This document shows positions 35,031 to 43,745 of a stretch of 64,000 bases of DNA, in pieces. The notes under the pieces are model-generated. The model searched no databases. It saw only the letters and a program-made list of their open reading frames with translations, and was not told the origin of the DNA. Made by a program: the position numbers and the translations under genes. This DNA comes from Streptomyces sp. HUAS 15-9 (GTDB lineage Bacteria; Actinomycetota; Actinomycetes; Streptomycetales; Streptomycetaceae). The stretch covers positions 8,804,001 through 8,868,000 of the forward strand of contig NZ_CP106798.1 of the NCBI RefSeq assembly GCF_025642155.1, in the 5' to 3' direction. Positions within the stretch are counted from its first letter, which is position 1. Every line of letters begins with the position of its first letter.

Positions 35031-35984
35031 ATGGCAACACTCCGACAGCTGGAATACCTGGTGGCCGTCGTGGACGAGGGCTCGTTCACCCGGGCCGCCG
35101 AACGTCTCAACGTCACCCAGCCCGGGCTGTCGCACCAGTTCCAGGCACTGGAACGCGAGGTCGGCGGGCCGCTGCTGGAGCGGCGGCCACGTGGGGTGCG
35201 GCTCACCCCGGCCGGACGCTCGATGCTGCCGCACGCCCGGGCCGCGCTGGCCGAGGCGGGCCGGGCCACCGTCTCTGCCCGCCGGGCGGCCGGCGTCTCC
35301 ACCGGCGAACTGCACCTGGCGACGCTCTATTCGGTCAGCTGCGGCGTTCTTCCCACGGTCCTGGGTCTGTGGCGGGAGAAGCATCCAGGCGTGCGGATCC
35401 GGCTCTTCGAGCATCGGCGGGGCGGTGAAATGGCGCAGGCCATGGCTGCCGGACAGGCCGACGTCGCCGTGGGGCCGCTACCGGACGACTGGGAGGGCAC
35501 CGCCCGCCACGTCGGCACGGAGGAGTTTGTCGTCGTCACCCATGCGGACGACCCTGTGGCGGTCTCGGACCACGCGCCCCGTGTCCGCCTGTCCGACCTG
35601 GCGCAGCGGGAGTGGGTGCACTTCACTCCCGACAGCGGCTTGTGCGACATCCTGGAACAGGCGTGCGCGGCGGCCGGCTTCCGACCCCGTGTTGCGGTAC
35701 GCACCGAACAGGCCCCGTCGGCCATTGCTTATTCTGCCGCTGGACTCGGCCCCGCCCTCGTGCCCGCCAACACCATCCCGCCACACTTCGGCGGCGCCGT
35801 CCTGCGCCCCGATCCGCCCCTGCGCCGACGGCTGACCGGGTACACCCGTACCAGCCCGGACCCGGTGACCGCCTCGTTCCTGGACATTCTCGGCGACCAC
35901 GCGCCCCTGATGCCCGCACATGTCGGCAGGCGCCTGCGCATCACCGACCGCACGGCCCGGCGCCCCCCGCAGGAACGACGCTGA
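35031..35984 (+). CDS. LysR-family regulator
   Basis: 317 residues. The N-terminal helix-turn-helix is standard (RQLEYLVAVVDEGSFTRAAE, RLNVTQPGLSHQFQALEREV, GGPLLERRPRGVRLTPAGRS). It is followed by the two-lobed effector domain (ELHLATLYSVSCGVLPTVLG, GLGPALVPANTIPPHF). It is divergent from the betaine-type binding protein, the usual LysR target arrangement. It is about 50 per cent alike in layout and wording to the LysR protein at 39443 and shares its promoter motif, so the two are likely paralogues sensing related ligands. Confidence 0.92.
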   Translation: MATLRQLEYLVAVVDEGSFTRAAERLNVTQPGLSHQFQALEREVGGPLLERRPRGVRLTPAGRSMLPHARAALAEAGRATVSARRAAGVSTGELHLATLYSVSCGVLPTVLGLWREKHPGVRIRLFEHRRGGEMAQAMAAGQADVAVGPLPDDWEGTARHVGTEEFVVVTHADDPVAVSDHAPRVRLSDLAQREWVHFTPDSGLCDILEQACAAAGFRPRVAVRTEQAPSAIAYSAAGLGPALVPANTIPPHFGGAVLRPDPPLRRRLTGYTRTSPDPVTASFLDILGDHAPLMPAHVGRRLRITDRTARRPPQERR

Positions 35985-36107
35985 CCGGACCCCAGAGGTC
36001 GTCAGGGGCTCTCCAGCTGGCTCAGGTGAAGTCGCCTGATGTTCTGGTCTGCGGGATGCCGGCATGTCATCTCTGGGATCACGGAGCTGGGGCGGAGCCG
36101 GCGCGGT

Positions 36108-36566
36108 TCAGTCGCGCGTGATGAGGACGCACCTGGCCCAGACGGTCTTGCCGGTCGGACGGTGATAGGTTCCCCAGGCCTCGACGAGGGAGTTGACGAG
36201 AGCGAGTCCATATCCGCCGTGCGGGCCACGTCGGTTGGGCGCGAGAACAGCGGGCGACGTGCTGCTGGTGTCGTCGACTTCCACAGTGAGCGTACGGCCG
36301 TCCCAGATGAGACGCATTTCCATGGCACCGTCGGCGTGCCTCCAGGCGTTGGTGACGAGTTCGGTGGCGACGAGTGCTGCGGCGTCCGTGTTGTCGTGGT
36401 CGTCGGAACCGGTGGACGGGGAGACGCCGAGACAGTGGGTCATCTGGCGGACAGCGGCGCGAGCCCGGCGGCCAGGGACCGGGTGGTCCCCGAGGTGGAT
36501 GCGTCGTGAGAGCGGCGGATGCGCACCCGGATGGCAGGGGTTTCGGGGCGGCGGTGTCGGAGTCAT
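36108..36566 (-). CDS. ATP-binding regulatory protein (RsbW-like HATPase)
   Basis: About 152 residues from ATG at 36566; a longer frame reaches 36647 and no RBS decides the start. The HATPase_c_2 boxes are ALVATELVTNAWRHADG (N box), LTVEVDDTSSTSP (G1) and GPHGGYGLALVNSLVEAWG (G2). These solitary kinases modulate sigma-factor antagonists in Streptomyces. It stands alone between the LysR gene (converging) and the MFS operon. Partner unknown. Confidence 0.8.
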   Translation of the reverse strand: MTPTPPPRNPCHPGAHPPLSRRIHLGDHPVPGRRARAAVRQMTHCLGVSPSTGSDDHDNTDAAALVATELVTNAWRHADGAMEMRLIWDGRTLTVEVDDTSSTSPAVLAPNRRGPHGGYGLALVNSLVEAWGTYHRPTGKTVWARCVLITRD

Positions 36567-36664
36567 GGGGTCACCGTGGGGGAGGGGGCGGGCAGGAGTG
36601 CCGGTGACGGGTGTGCCCTGCCCGCTCACGGCGCGGGCAGGGCACACTGGTCAGCGGGCGCGGG

Positions 36665-37906
36665 TCAGGCGGGATGGGTCTGGACCGTGAGGGTTTCGGT
36701 GGTCTCTACGCCCTTTCTCCGGTCGTACAGCCATATGGCGGTGAAGGCCACGACGCAGAGAACGGGGAGGATGCTGATGGTGGCGAAGGCGTAGGCGGCA
36801 CCGCGTGTGTCGATCATGTGTCCCATCCAGGGGAGGGTGATCGCGGTGGCGAGCATGCCTGCGGATCCCAGGAGAGCCAGGACGAAGGAGCCGCCTTTGG
36901 GACAGCGTTCGGCTACGGCGCCGAGCATGGTGGGCCAGTAGCGGCTGATGCCGAGCGCGAAGATGGCTGCAGCCGCGTACGCGGCCAGAGCGCTGTGGGC
37001 GTGAGCGAGCAGTTGGAGTCCGGCGGCGGCGAGTACCGAGGATACGGCCAGGACGGCAATGGGGCCGGCATTGCCCAGCAAGCGGCTGCCGAGGATGCGA
37101 GCGGCGAACATGATGCCGTTGACGAACGTGAGGACGAGAATGCCGGAGGCGCCCGCGAGTTGCCCGAGGGTGTCGGGCATCCACTGGTTTGGGCCCAGTT
37201 CGGTGGACGCGGTGAGAAGCATGCAGGCCAGCAGGACCAGGAAGATGGGGCGCGTCGCGGTGCGGAACATCTCCCGGCTGCTTACCGCGGCAGCGACTCG
37301 TTCGGTGGCGGGGAAGCGCAGTGGGAGCAGGACCACGCCGTAGACGAGGACCGAGAGGATGATCGTGGCGAGCTTCGTACGCCAGTCCAGGCCCGCAAGG
37401 GTGAATCCGTAGCCGACGAATCCGCCCACGATCAGACCGCCCGCGAACCACGCGTGGAACGCGTTGAGGCGCCGTGTCTTCTCCCGTGGGTAGAGGGAGG
37501 CGATGAGCGGGTTGGCTGCGGCTTCGATCAGTCCGTTGCCCAGGCCCACCACGAGTGTTCCGGTGAACAGCATGTCGAAGCCGGGGGCCGTGATGGTGAG
37601 GACCAGTCCGGCGAGCTGAGCGATGAAGGCGAGAGTGAGGATTTTCCTGGCACCCAGGGCGTCCACCAGGAGGCCGCCGCCCAGGATGGCGCCGACGTAG
37701 CCGTAGAACGCCGCACCGGCGATGAGCCCGAGCTGGTAGTGGTTGAGGGAGAAGTGCTGCCCCAGCGCCCCCATGATGTCGCCGCGTACGGAGAACGTCA
37801 TGCCGGTGGCGGCGAGGGCGATGCAACTTCCTACGAACAGCCGTCGTACATCGTATGGAACGGCCGTGGCGGCCGCGGATCTGGGGGAGCGACTGAGCGC
37901 GGTCAT
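36665..37906 (-). CDS. MFS transporter
   Basis: 413 residues, 12 predicted helices, e.g. LFVGSCIALAATGMTFSVRG, GAAFYGYVGAILGGGLLVDA, LATIILSVLVYGVVLLPL, YAFATISILPVLCVVAFTAI. The GLLVDALGARKILTL loop is the MFS motif A region; GLGNGLIEAAANPLIASLY resembles fucose/glucose permease (FucP/NarK-like) branches. It ends the operon cupin - isomerase - transporter (minus strand), about 100 bases after the isomerase gene. It probably imports the sugar or polyol handled by that isomerase. Confidence 0.9.
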   Translation of the reverse strand: MTALSRSPRSAAATAVPYDVRRLFVGSCIALAATGMTFSVRGDIMGALGQHFSLNHYQLGLIAGAAFYGYVGAILGGGLLVDALGARKILTLAFIAQLAGLVLTITAPGFDMLFTGTLVVGLGNGLIEAAANPLIASLYPREKTRRLNAFHAWFAGGLIVGGFVGYGFTLAGLDWRTKLATIILSVLVYGVVLLPLRFPATERVAAAVSSREMFRTATRPIFLVLLACMLLTASTELGPNQWMPDTLGQLAGASGILVLTFVNGIMFAARILGSRLLGNAGPIAVLAVSSVLAAAGLQLLAHAHSALAAYAAAAIFALGISRYWPTMLGAVAERCPKGGSFVLALLGSAGMLATAITLPWMGHMIDTRGAAYAFATISILPVLCVVAFTAIWLYDRRKGVETTETLTVQTHPA

Positions 37907-38010
37907 GGCGGGCTCCGTGTCGGGGATGGAGGGTTGAAGGGAGGATGTGGGGGATCCGCCGGGGCGCGGAGGGGAGGCCGGCTGCCCCGGCGGACGTGGC
38001 GGGAGCCGGT

Positions 38011-38916
38011 TCAGGCGCCTGTGCCCACCTGGGCGAGGTGATGCCGCAGGACGTCGGCCGACTGGGCGGTGTAGGCCTCGTAGAGGTCTTCGGGAAGCAC
38101 GCCGGAGGCGTGGTCGCGCAGCCACTTGGTCATGCCCTGGCTGAGGGACCCGTCGGCGGCGTCGGTGATCTGCCTCTGGGAGAGAGGCGTGCGGTCGAGG
38201 GCGGGCATGAACTCAACGGACAGATGCCCGTCGTAGCCCGCCGCGAGCAGTTCACGCAGCAGTGCCGACCAGTCGATCGCTCCGGACCCGGGCGGCAGCC
38301 GGTTGTTCTCGGCGACATGGAAGTTCACCAGCCGGCCCGCGCAACTGCGGATGGCGGCTCTCCAGTCGGCTTCCTCGATGTTCATGTGGAAGATGTCCAG
38401 ACAGATGCCGCACGTCTCGCCCACCTCCTCGGCCAGGCGCAAGGCCTGGTCGGCCCGGTTGATGAGATAGGTCTCGTACCGGGTCAGCGGCTCGATGGCG
38501 AGCCGGATGCCGTGGTCGTCAGCATGTTTCTGCGCCTCCCGCAGGGCAGCGACGTACCAGTCCCACTCCAGCTGCGCGTCGGCCATCGGAACCAGCTTGC
38601 CGACCGTGCAGGGCACGGTGACGAAGGTGCCGCCGAGTGCTGCGGTGAAGTCGATGGTCTCGATCAGGTAGGTGAGACCGGCCTGCCGGATGAACGAGTC
38701 TTCGTGGACCAGGTCGCGGCCGCCCATGAACAGGGCGAGCCCGCCGGCGCAGGAGATCCGGTGCTCTTCGAGCAGTCGTGCGGTCGCCGCGAGATCGGTG
38801 CCGCGGGGGTCGGCGGAGATCTCGATGGCGTCGTAGCCGCAGCGCGCGAGCCGGGGGACGGTGACCTCCAGCGGCTCCGGGCGCATCCAGTTGTGCATGG
38901 ACAGGCGCATGGTCAT
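38011..38916 (-). CDS. sugar phosphate isomerase/epimerase-like TIM barrel
   Basis: 301 residues of the xylose-isomerase-like AP_endonuc_2 fold. Strand-end residues expected to bind the metal are seen in IRLAIEPLTRYETYLIN (Glu), CLDIFHMNIEEAD (Asp and His), VNFHVAENNR (His) and HLSVEFMPAL (Glu), the layout of D-tagatose/psicose 3-epimerases. It starts at ATG 38916 overlapping the cupin stop by four bases, so the two are coupled. With the MFS transporter it suggests uptake and isomerisation of a keto-sugar; the exact sugar is not readable. Confidence 0.88.
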   Translation of the reverse strand: MTMRLSMHNWMRPEPLEVTVPRLARCGYDAIEISADPRGTDLAATARLLEEHRISCAGGLALFMGGRDLVHEDSFIRQAGLTYLIETIDFTAALGGTFVTVPCTVGKLVPMADAQLEWDWYVAALREAQKHADDHGIRLAIEPLTRYETYLINRADQALRLAEEVGETCGICLDIFHMNIEEADWRAAIRSCAGRLVNFHVAENNRLPPGSGAIDWSALLRELLAAGYDGHLSVEFMPALDRTPLSQRQITDAADGSLSQGMTKWLRDHASGVLPEDLYEAYTAQSADVLRHHLAQVGTGA

Positions 38917-39353
38917 GACGCACCTCCTGGCGTGGTGCTGGTTGGGGCGGACTGGGCCGCGGTGCCGAGCAGCTCGACGGTGACGAACCGGAGCGGGGTG
39001 TCACCGTCGTTGTACAGGTCGTGTATGACCGGCGACCCGTCGCCGTAGGCGAAGAACTGCGTGTCACCGACGGTGTAGGAGCGGCGCTGCTGCCGCCATC
39101 CGCTCCCCGTGAGCTGCCACTGCAGGGCTGTTCCCGGCTCGGTGCAGGTCCAGAAGTAATTCAGGGCGTGGCAGTGCAGCGGCGCCCGGACACCGGGCTC
39201 GAGGTGGACCTCCCAGACGCGGACAGCGCTGTTCTCGAACAGGAGGTGGGTGCCGACCTGCCGGTTTAGATGCGCGTGCGCGACCTCGCCGTCGGGGGGC
39301 CCGTCGTGTGCGAGGCCGTGGACCGTGGTTTCGGTGCTGTGATGGTTGCCCAT
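38913..39353 (-). CDS. cupin-like protein
   Basis: 146 residues. The beta-barrel is suggested by RVWEVHLEPGVRAPLHCHAL (first cupin box with HCH), ALQWQLTGSGW and the second box VGDTQFFAYGDGSPVIHDLYN. The function of such small cupins near sugar genes is usually isomerisation or binding. First gene of the operon, divergent from the LysR gene at 39443 across a 90-base promoter region; its stop overlaps the isomerase start. Confidence 0.75.
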   Translation of the reverse strand: MGNHHSTETTVHGLAHDGPPDGEVAHAHLNRQVGTHLLFENSAVRVWEVHLEPGVRAPLHCHALNYFWTCTEPGTALQWQLTGSGWRQQRRSYTVGDTQFFAYGDGSPVIHDLYNDGDTPLRFVTVELLGTAAQSAPTSTTPGGAS

Positions 39354-39378
39354 GTCTCGAGAATGGCCCGACGGGGCA

Positions 39379-39397
39379 CCGTAAGTCTAAGACTTCC
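39379..39397 (+). promoter_or_regulatory. motif shared by two LysR promoters, copy 2
   Basis: CGTAAGTCTAAGACTTCCT in the divergent gap between the cupin and LysR genes; contains the small palindrome AAGTCTAAGACTT. Counterpart at 34986-35004. Confidence 0.55.
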
Positions 39398-39442
39398 TTC
39401 CTAAGGATTTACATAGGTCTTTCCTATACGTAACCTCGGTGT

Positions 39443-40378
39443 ATGAGCCTGAGGCAGTTCGAGTACTTTGTGGCGGTGGCCGAGGAGGGTTCTCTCAGCC
39501 GGGCGGCAGCGCGGCTCTCCGTCGCTCAGCCGTCCCTGTCCCAGCAGCTCAAGGCACTTGAACGGCGGGTAGGGGGTGCCTTGTTCGAAAGGCTGCCGCG
39601 GGGTATGCAGCTCACCCCGGCCGGTCGTGCCTTCCTGCCGGAAGCCCTCGCCACGTTGCGCGGTGCGGAGCGCGCCTACCGCTCCGCACGGGTGGCGGTC
39701 AGTGGCGAATCAGCGGAGTTGCACATCGCCACCGTCTCCTCGGTTGCGGCCGGTGTGCTGCCGGACGTCATCCGGACCTGGCACGACCAGCACGCACAGT
39801 GCCCGGTCCGGCTCGAGGAGTTCAGCCATCGCGAACTGATGGAGGAACAGGTGCGCAATGGCCTGGGCGACCTGGCCGTCGGCCCGCGGCCCCGCGCGTG
39901 GGACGGCCCGGTCCTCTCCCTGGGATACGAGGAGTTCGTGGTGGTCCTCCCCAACAGCCACCCCCTGTTGAGGGAAAGCCCAGGGACACGGGCCGCCACA
40001 ATCGAACTACGTACCTTGGCGGACCAGGGCTGGGTTCTGTTCGGCCAGGGGCACGGCCTCAACGACCTGATCGGCGGCTACTGTTCGAGCGAGGGGTTCC
40101 GGCCGACGCCGGCGGTACGTACCTGGCAGGTCGACGCGGCGGCGCGGCTGGCCGCCGCCGGGGTGGGGCCCGCCCTCCTTCCGGACAACGCGGTGCCCGC
40201 GGGCCTGGATGCCGCCATTCTGTCGTGCCGGCCCAGGCGTTTCCGTGAACTGACCTGTTACCTGCGCAGCGAACCGCAAGGTCTCGTGCACCGCTTCCTT
40301 ACACTGTTGCAGGACGTGGCCCAGCTGACTCAGCCGACAGAAAGGCAAGAAACCGGTGGAGGCGGCCTACGCCATTGA
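39443..40378 (+). CDS. LysR-family regulator
   Basis: 311 residues. Helix-turn-helix: RQFEYFVAVAEEGSLSRAAA, RLSVAQPSLSQQLKALERRV, GGALFERLPRGMQLTPAGRA. Effector domain: ELHIATVSSVAAGVLPDVIR to GVGPALLPDNAVPAG. It is divergent from the cupin-isomerase-MFS operon and should activate it in response to its substrate. Paralogue of the LysR protein at 35031. The stop at 40376-40378 is followed by remnants. Confidence 0.92.
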   Translation: MSLRQFEYFVAVAEEGSLSRAAARLSVAQPSLSQQLKALERRVGGALFERLPRGMQLTPAGRAFLPEALATLRGAERAYRSARVAVSGESAELHIATVSSVAAGVLPDVIRTWHDQHAQCPVRLEEFSHRELMEEQVRNGLGDLAVGPRPRAWDGPVLSLGYEEFVVVLPNSHPLLRESPGTRAATIELRTLADQGWVLFGQGHGLNDLIGGYCSSEGFRPTPAVRTWQVDAAARLAAAGVGPALLPDNAVPAGLDAAILSCRPRRFRELTCYLRSEPQGLVHRFLTLLQDVAQLTQPTERQETGGGGLRH

Positions 40379-40640
40379 CAGCCACGCCCCGTTCGCCGTC
40401 CGGGCGCGTCACGGACGCGAACGCCGGCCGCGGCGAGCACCGCCTCAGCAGCGGCCTGTACAAAGCCGACGAGGAGTTCCGCGCGGCCGTCGGAGTCGAG
40501 ATCCGTCGGCACGACGTCTGTCGCGAAGGCGTAGCGCTCGTCTGATCGGGCGGGCAGACCGCAGGTGATGCGGGTGAGGGACCGGACGTCCGCTCCCGTC
40601 AGGCTCCCCGTCCCGTCGCCCCGCAGCACCTTGCGGGTGC
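40379..40640 (-). pseudogene. unrecognised gene remnant
   Basis: A minus-strand frame has protein-like text (SLTGADVRSLTRITCGLPAR, DERYAFATDVVPTDLDSDGR, AELLVGFVQAAAEAVLAAAG) without start or RBS and runs into the LysR gene end. I do not recognise the family. The upstream side meets the IS630 N-terminal fragment, so it is probably the 3' half of a gene cut by that element. Confidence 0.3.
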
Positions 40641-40689
40641 TCGGGGGCGGGTGCTGGGAATGGTGCGGAGGGCACGGCCGGGCCGTGAC

Positions 40690-40990
40690 GAGGGCGAGCG
40701 AGTGGTGGTCCACCGCCTGGCGGCGGCCAGAAAGGCGCCGAAGGTTCTGGTGGAGCGGTGCCGGATGGTGGAGCTGAGCTGGGATAACTGGCTGGTCCCG
40801 CAGATCGTCGGCGAACTGCGGTGCAGTCAGAAGACCGTGCGCCGCTGGCTGCACCGGTTCAACCGCTTGGGGCTGGAGGGCCTGGAAGATCTGGGTGGTC
40901 AGGGCCGCAAGCGAAGGATCACCGAGGCCGAAGGCTCCCGGATCATTGCCCTGGTCAGGCAGACGCCACCCGGCCGGCTCGAGGTCCAGC
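40690..40990 (+). pseudogene. IS630-family transposase, N-terminal fragment
   Basis: KAPKVLVERCRMVELSWDNW, LVPQIVGELRCSQKTVRRWL and HRFNRLGLEGLEDLGGQGRK, then RRITEAEGSRIIALVRQTPP: the paired helix-turn-helix domain of IS630 transposases. The sequence leaves the family after GRLEVQ near 40990, so the DDE domain is lost. It belongs to a different subgroup from the element at 31615. Confidence 0.65.
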
Positions 40991-41077
40991 CGTCGAATGA
41001 GAGGGCGGTACGCGAGTTGATGTCCGTTTCTCCCTTTCGGGAGGGGCAAGCGGGCTGGCCGCGGCGTCCCCGGGCGG

Positions 41078-41499
41078 CTACGGCCGCGGCTGGATGAACA
41101 AGCCCTGCTCGGTCTCGAGCAGGATTCCGCGCTCGGTCAGCCGCTTGAGCTTCAGGCGGGTGTTGTTGATGTTGTTGGGCGCGATCTCCATGTCCAGCGC
41201 CTCGCACACCTGCCGCGCCCGCAGCGGCGCGTCGGCCGCGGCGAACACCGCCATGATCTGCTGGTAGACCGGATGGTCCGGCATCTGCGGGGCCGGCGGC
41301 GAGGGCGGCTGCGGATCGGGCAGTTCCAGCAGCGTCTTGCGGGTGATCCGGATCTCCTCGGCGCCCGGCCGAGCTCATCCAGCCGCGCGGTCAGCTGCGC
41401 GATCTGCTCCCTCGTCGCCTCGGCCCGCGCGGCGATCTCCCGTTCCCGCTCCTCCAGCCGCGCCAGCACCGCCCCGAGCGTGAGCTCCCCGCCGGTCAT
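41078..41499 (-). pseudogene. coiled-coil/winged-helix companion gene of the IS5 transposase, one-base frameshift
   Basis: ATG at 41499 overlaps the transposase stop (ATGA), so it is translationally coupled. The first part MTGGELTLGAVLARLEERER, EIAARAEATREQIAQLTARL is a coiled coil. One G is missing near 41366; in the next frame it continues through IRITRKTLLELPDPQ and PDHPVYQQIMAVFAAADAPL to RARQVCEALDMEIAPNNINN, a winged-helix domain, and ends FIQPRP at 41078. Total ~140 residues. I recall similar small proteins in Streptomyces; function unknown. Confidence 0.6.
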
Positions 41500-42311
41500 G
41501 CGCTGCGCCAGGCCGCAGCCGTAGCCCCGGTCAGCCGACGCAGTATCACCGCGGTCATCGCCCAGTACACCCGCGACTCCGAACTGCGGCGCAGGTGCTC
41601 GTAGTCGCGCACCAGCCTGCGGTGCAGCATCAAGATCCCGTAGGCGCGCTTCACGATCCACCGTTCGGGGACCGGCACGAACCCGGACTGGGCCGGGTTA
41701 CGCTCGACGATTTCCACCTCGATGCCCACCATCTGACCGTGCGCGACGACGGCGTTCTTGAAGCCCCGGTCGACCAGGGCCTTCTGAACGGTGTCGGTGT
41801 CGGCGGCGACCTTGTCCAGCAGCGCGATGCCGGCGGCGTTGTCGTGCACGGACGCGGCAAGCACCACCACCGCGATCACCAGGCCCAACACGTCAACGGC
41901 CAGGCCGCGCTTGCGGCCCGGTACTTTTTTTGCCGCATCACGCCCCGTCGACTCCGCGGGCACCCCGGCCGCCGCGTGCACGCTCTGGGTGTCGAGCGCC
42001 ACCAGGCTCGGGTCCGCCTTCCGCCGCGCCTTCTCCCGCACCTGCCGGCGCAGCAGGTCGTGGATGATCTGCTCGGTGCCGTCGTCGCGCCACTTGGTGA
42101 AGTAGTACATCACCGCGCCGCGCGGCGGCAGGTCCCACTGGCAGCCGGTGCGGCCCTGGTAGAGGAGCGCGTTGACGATCTCCCGCATCTCGTACCGGCC
42201 CTGGTGGCCGCTGACCGAGGGGTGTGCGGGCTTCCACGCGGCGATCACCGGCTCGATCAGCGCCCACTGCCCGTCGGACAGGTCGGTCTTGTACGGCTTG
42301 CGCTCGCTCAC
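41496..42311 (-). CDS. IS5-family transposase
   Basis: 271 residues from GTG at 42311: VSERKPYKTDLSDGQWALIE, PVIAAWKPAHPSVSGHQGRY, then RTGCQWDLPPRGAVMYYFTK (target-binding domain). The catalytic core has LVALDTQSVHAAAG (first D), VVLAASVHDNAAGIALLD and LVDRGFKNA (second region), and the Y/R/E signature near RWIVKRAYGILMLHRRLVRD. The frame is intact. Terminal inverted repeats were not identified by eye, so the limits of the element are open. The overlap with a small companion gene is unusual for IS5. Confidence 0.85.
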   Translation of the reverse strand: MSERKPYKTDLSDGQWALIEPVIAAWKPAHPSVSGHQGRYEMREIVNALLYQGRTGCQWDLPPRGAVMYYFTKWRDDGTEQIIHDLLRRQVREKARRKADPSLVALDTQSVHAAAGVPAESTGRDAAKKVPGRKRGLAVDVLGLVIAVVVLAASVHDNAAGIALLDKVAADTDTVQKALVDRGFKNAVVAHGQMVGIEVEIVERNPAQSGFVPVPERWIVKRAYGILMLHRRLVRDYEHLRRSSESRVYWAMTAVILRRLTGATAAAWRSA

Positions 42312-42316
42312 GGTGT

Positions 42317-42478
42317 TCAGCCCAGCAGCGCGGGCGGTGTGGCCAGGCCGCCGCCGCTTCCCATGGAAGCGAAGGTGTCGAAGTAGAGGTCGGCGCCGGA
42401 GCCGAGCAGTTTCTCCTTCGGGATCACGGTCTGGCTGAGCACCTTGACCAGGCGGCGGCCGCGCCGACCGTTGCCGGG
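42317..42478 (-). pseudogene. unrecognised 3' gene remnant
   Basis: Minus-strand text LVKVLSQTVIPKEKLLGSGA, DLYFDTFASMGSGGGLATPP ends in a stop at 42317, right next to the transposase start. Upstream composition changes near 42480. It looks like the C-terminal ~45 residues of a lost enzyme; family unknown. Confidence 0.25.
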
Positions 42479-42640
42479 CGGCCGCCGGCACGGCCGGCCC
42501 GGTGCGAACACGGTGGGCTCCCCGGCAGGGTCCGGCGCGCCCTCGCGATGGCCGCGGAGACGGGTTGGTGCGTCCGGTGGCCCCGCAGGCACGGCCGGGC
42601 GGGACGGGTGGTGCGCTGTCCCCGGATGCGCGGGCCGGGC

Positions 42641-43672
42641 TCAGAAGCCCGTCAAGGTGATCTTCCCGATCGTCCTGCCGGACTCCAGCATGCGGTGGGC
42701 CTCCCGCAGGTGCTCCGCGTTGATCGTGCCGAGGTCGGTGGTGGCGGTGGTGGTGACGATCCCGGCGTCCGCCAGGCGGGCGATCTGGTTCAGGATGTGC
42801 CGCTGCACCGCCTGGTCGGGCGTCCGGTGGAGCGAGCGGGTGAACATGAACTCCCACTGGAAGGAGATGCTCTTGGACTTCAGCAGGCCGATCTCGACCG
42901 GGCCGAAGTCGTCGATGGCCACGAGCCGTCCGAACGGCTTGAGGATGTCCGCGTAGGCGGCCAGGTTCTGATCCGTGCCTGCGGTGCTGAAGACGTAGTC
43001 GACTCCGCCCGGTGCCACTTCGGCCACCTGCGGGGCCAGGGGCTTGCGGCGGTCGACGATGTGGGCGGCCCCCATGCGGCGGGCGAACTCGCCGGTCTCC
43101 GGGCGGGAGGCCGTGCCGATCACCGTCAGGCCGGTCAGCGCGCTTGCCAGCTGGGCCACCATCGCGCCGACGCCGCCCGCGGCCGCGGTGACCAGCAAGG
43201 TGCCGGTCTTCTCCAGGGCTCCGTCGTGCAGACCGAGGTGCTCGAAGAGGCCCTCCCACGCGGTGAGCGACGTCAGCGGCAGAGCCGCCGCCTCGGCGAA
43301 GGAGAGGGTGGCGGGCTTGCGGCCGACGACTCGCTCGTCCACGGTGTGGAAGAGCGAGTCGGTGCCGGGCCGGTCGATGGCCCCGGCGTAGAAGACATCG
43401 TCGCCGACCTCGAACTCCTCCACCTCGTCGCCGACCGCGACGACCGTGCCCGCGGCGTCCCACCCGAGGACTTTCGGCTCGCCGCCCGGGTCGTTGTTCT
43501 GCCGCACCTTGTAGTCCACCGGGTTGACCGCGATGGCCTCGACCCGCACCAGCAGGTCACGGGGGCCGGGCTCCGGCACCGGCAGCTGGACGTCTTCGAG
43601 GCTTCCGACGTCGTCCACGGGCAGGCTCTTGCGGTAGGCGACAGCGGGCATGGTGGCGGGCATCCTGCTCAT
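42641..43672 (-). CDS. quinone oxidoreductase-type (MDR) dehydrogenase
   Basis: 343 residues from ATG at 43672 (AGGAGCCAAGG directly upstream). GroES-like N-terminal domain (RVEAIAVNPVDYKVRQNND, GWDAAGTVVAVGDEV) and a Rossmann fold with the glycine motif VTAAAGGVGAMVAQLA. No zinc-ligand Cys/His set, so it is the zinc-free quinone reductase type that reduces quinones or alpha,beta-unsaturated carbonyls with NADPH. It is divergent from the HxlR gene, with a perfect palindrome in the promoter gap: a typical redox/electrophile-inducible pair. Confidence 0.92.
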   Translation of the reverse strand: MSRMPATMPAVAYRKSLPVDDVGSLEDVQLPVPEPGPRDLLVRVEAIAVNPVDYKVRQNNDPGGEPKVLGWDAAGTVVAVGDEVEEFEVGDDVFYAGAIDRPGTDSLFHTVDERVVGRKPATLSFAEAAALPLTSLTAWEGLFEHLGLHDGALEKTGTLLVTAAAGGVGAMVAQLASALTGLTVIGTASRPETGEFARRMGAAHIVDRRKPLAPQVAEVAPGGVDYVFSTAGTDQNLAAYADILKPFGRLVAIDDFGPVEIGLLKSKSISFQWEFMFTRSLHRTPDQAVQRHILNQIARLADAGIVTTTATTDLGTINAEHLREAHRMLESGRTIGKITLTGF

Positions 43673-43745
43673 CCTTGGCTCCTGGTGGTGCTGGTGGTGA
43701 CTGCGCTCGTAACGTAGCTCCAGGGAGGTAGTAACCTTCAAGGGC

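Noticed and set aside
36611..38041. 476-codon plus-strand open frame
   Set aside because: Antisense to the MFS and isomerase genes; glycine/glutamate-rich shadow translation (GGEGHDAENGEDADGGEGVG) typical of high-G+C antisense frames.
41496..43463. 655-codon minus-strand open frame
   Set aside because: Only its last 271 codons are the IS5 transposase; the rest is an out-of-frame reading of the oxidoreductase gene.
42224..43717. 497-codon plus-strand open frame
   Set aside because: Shadow of the quinone oxidoreductase gene on the other strand; no RBS and no family.
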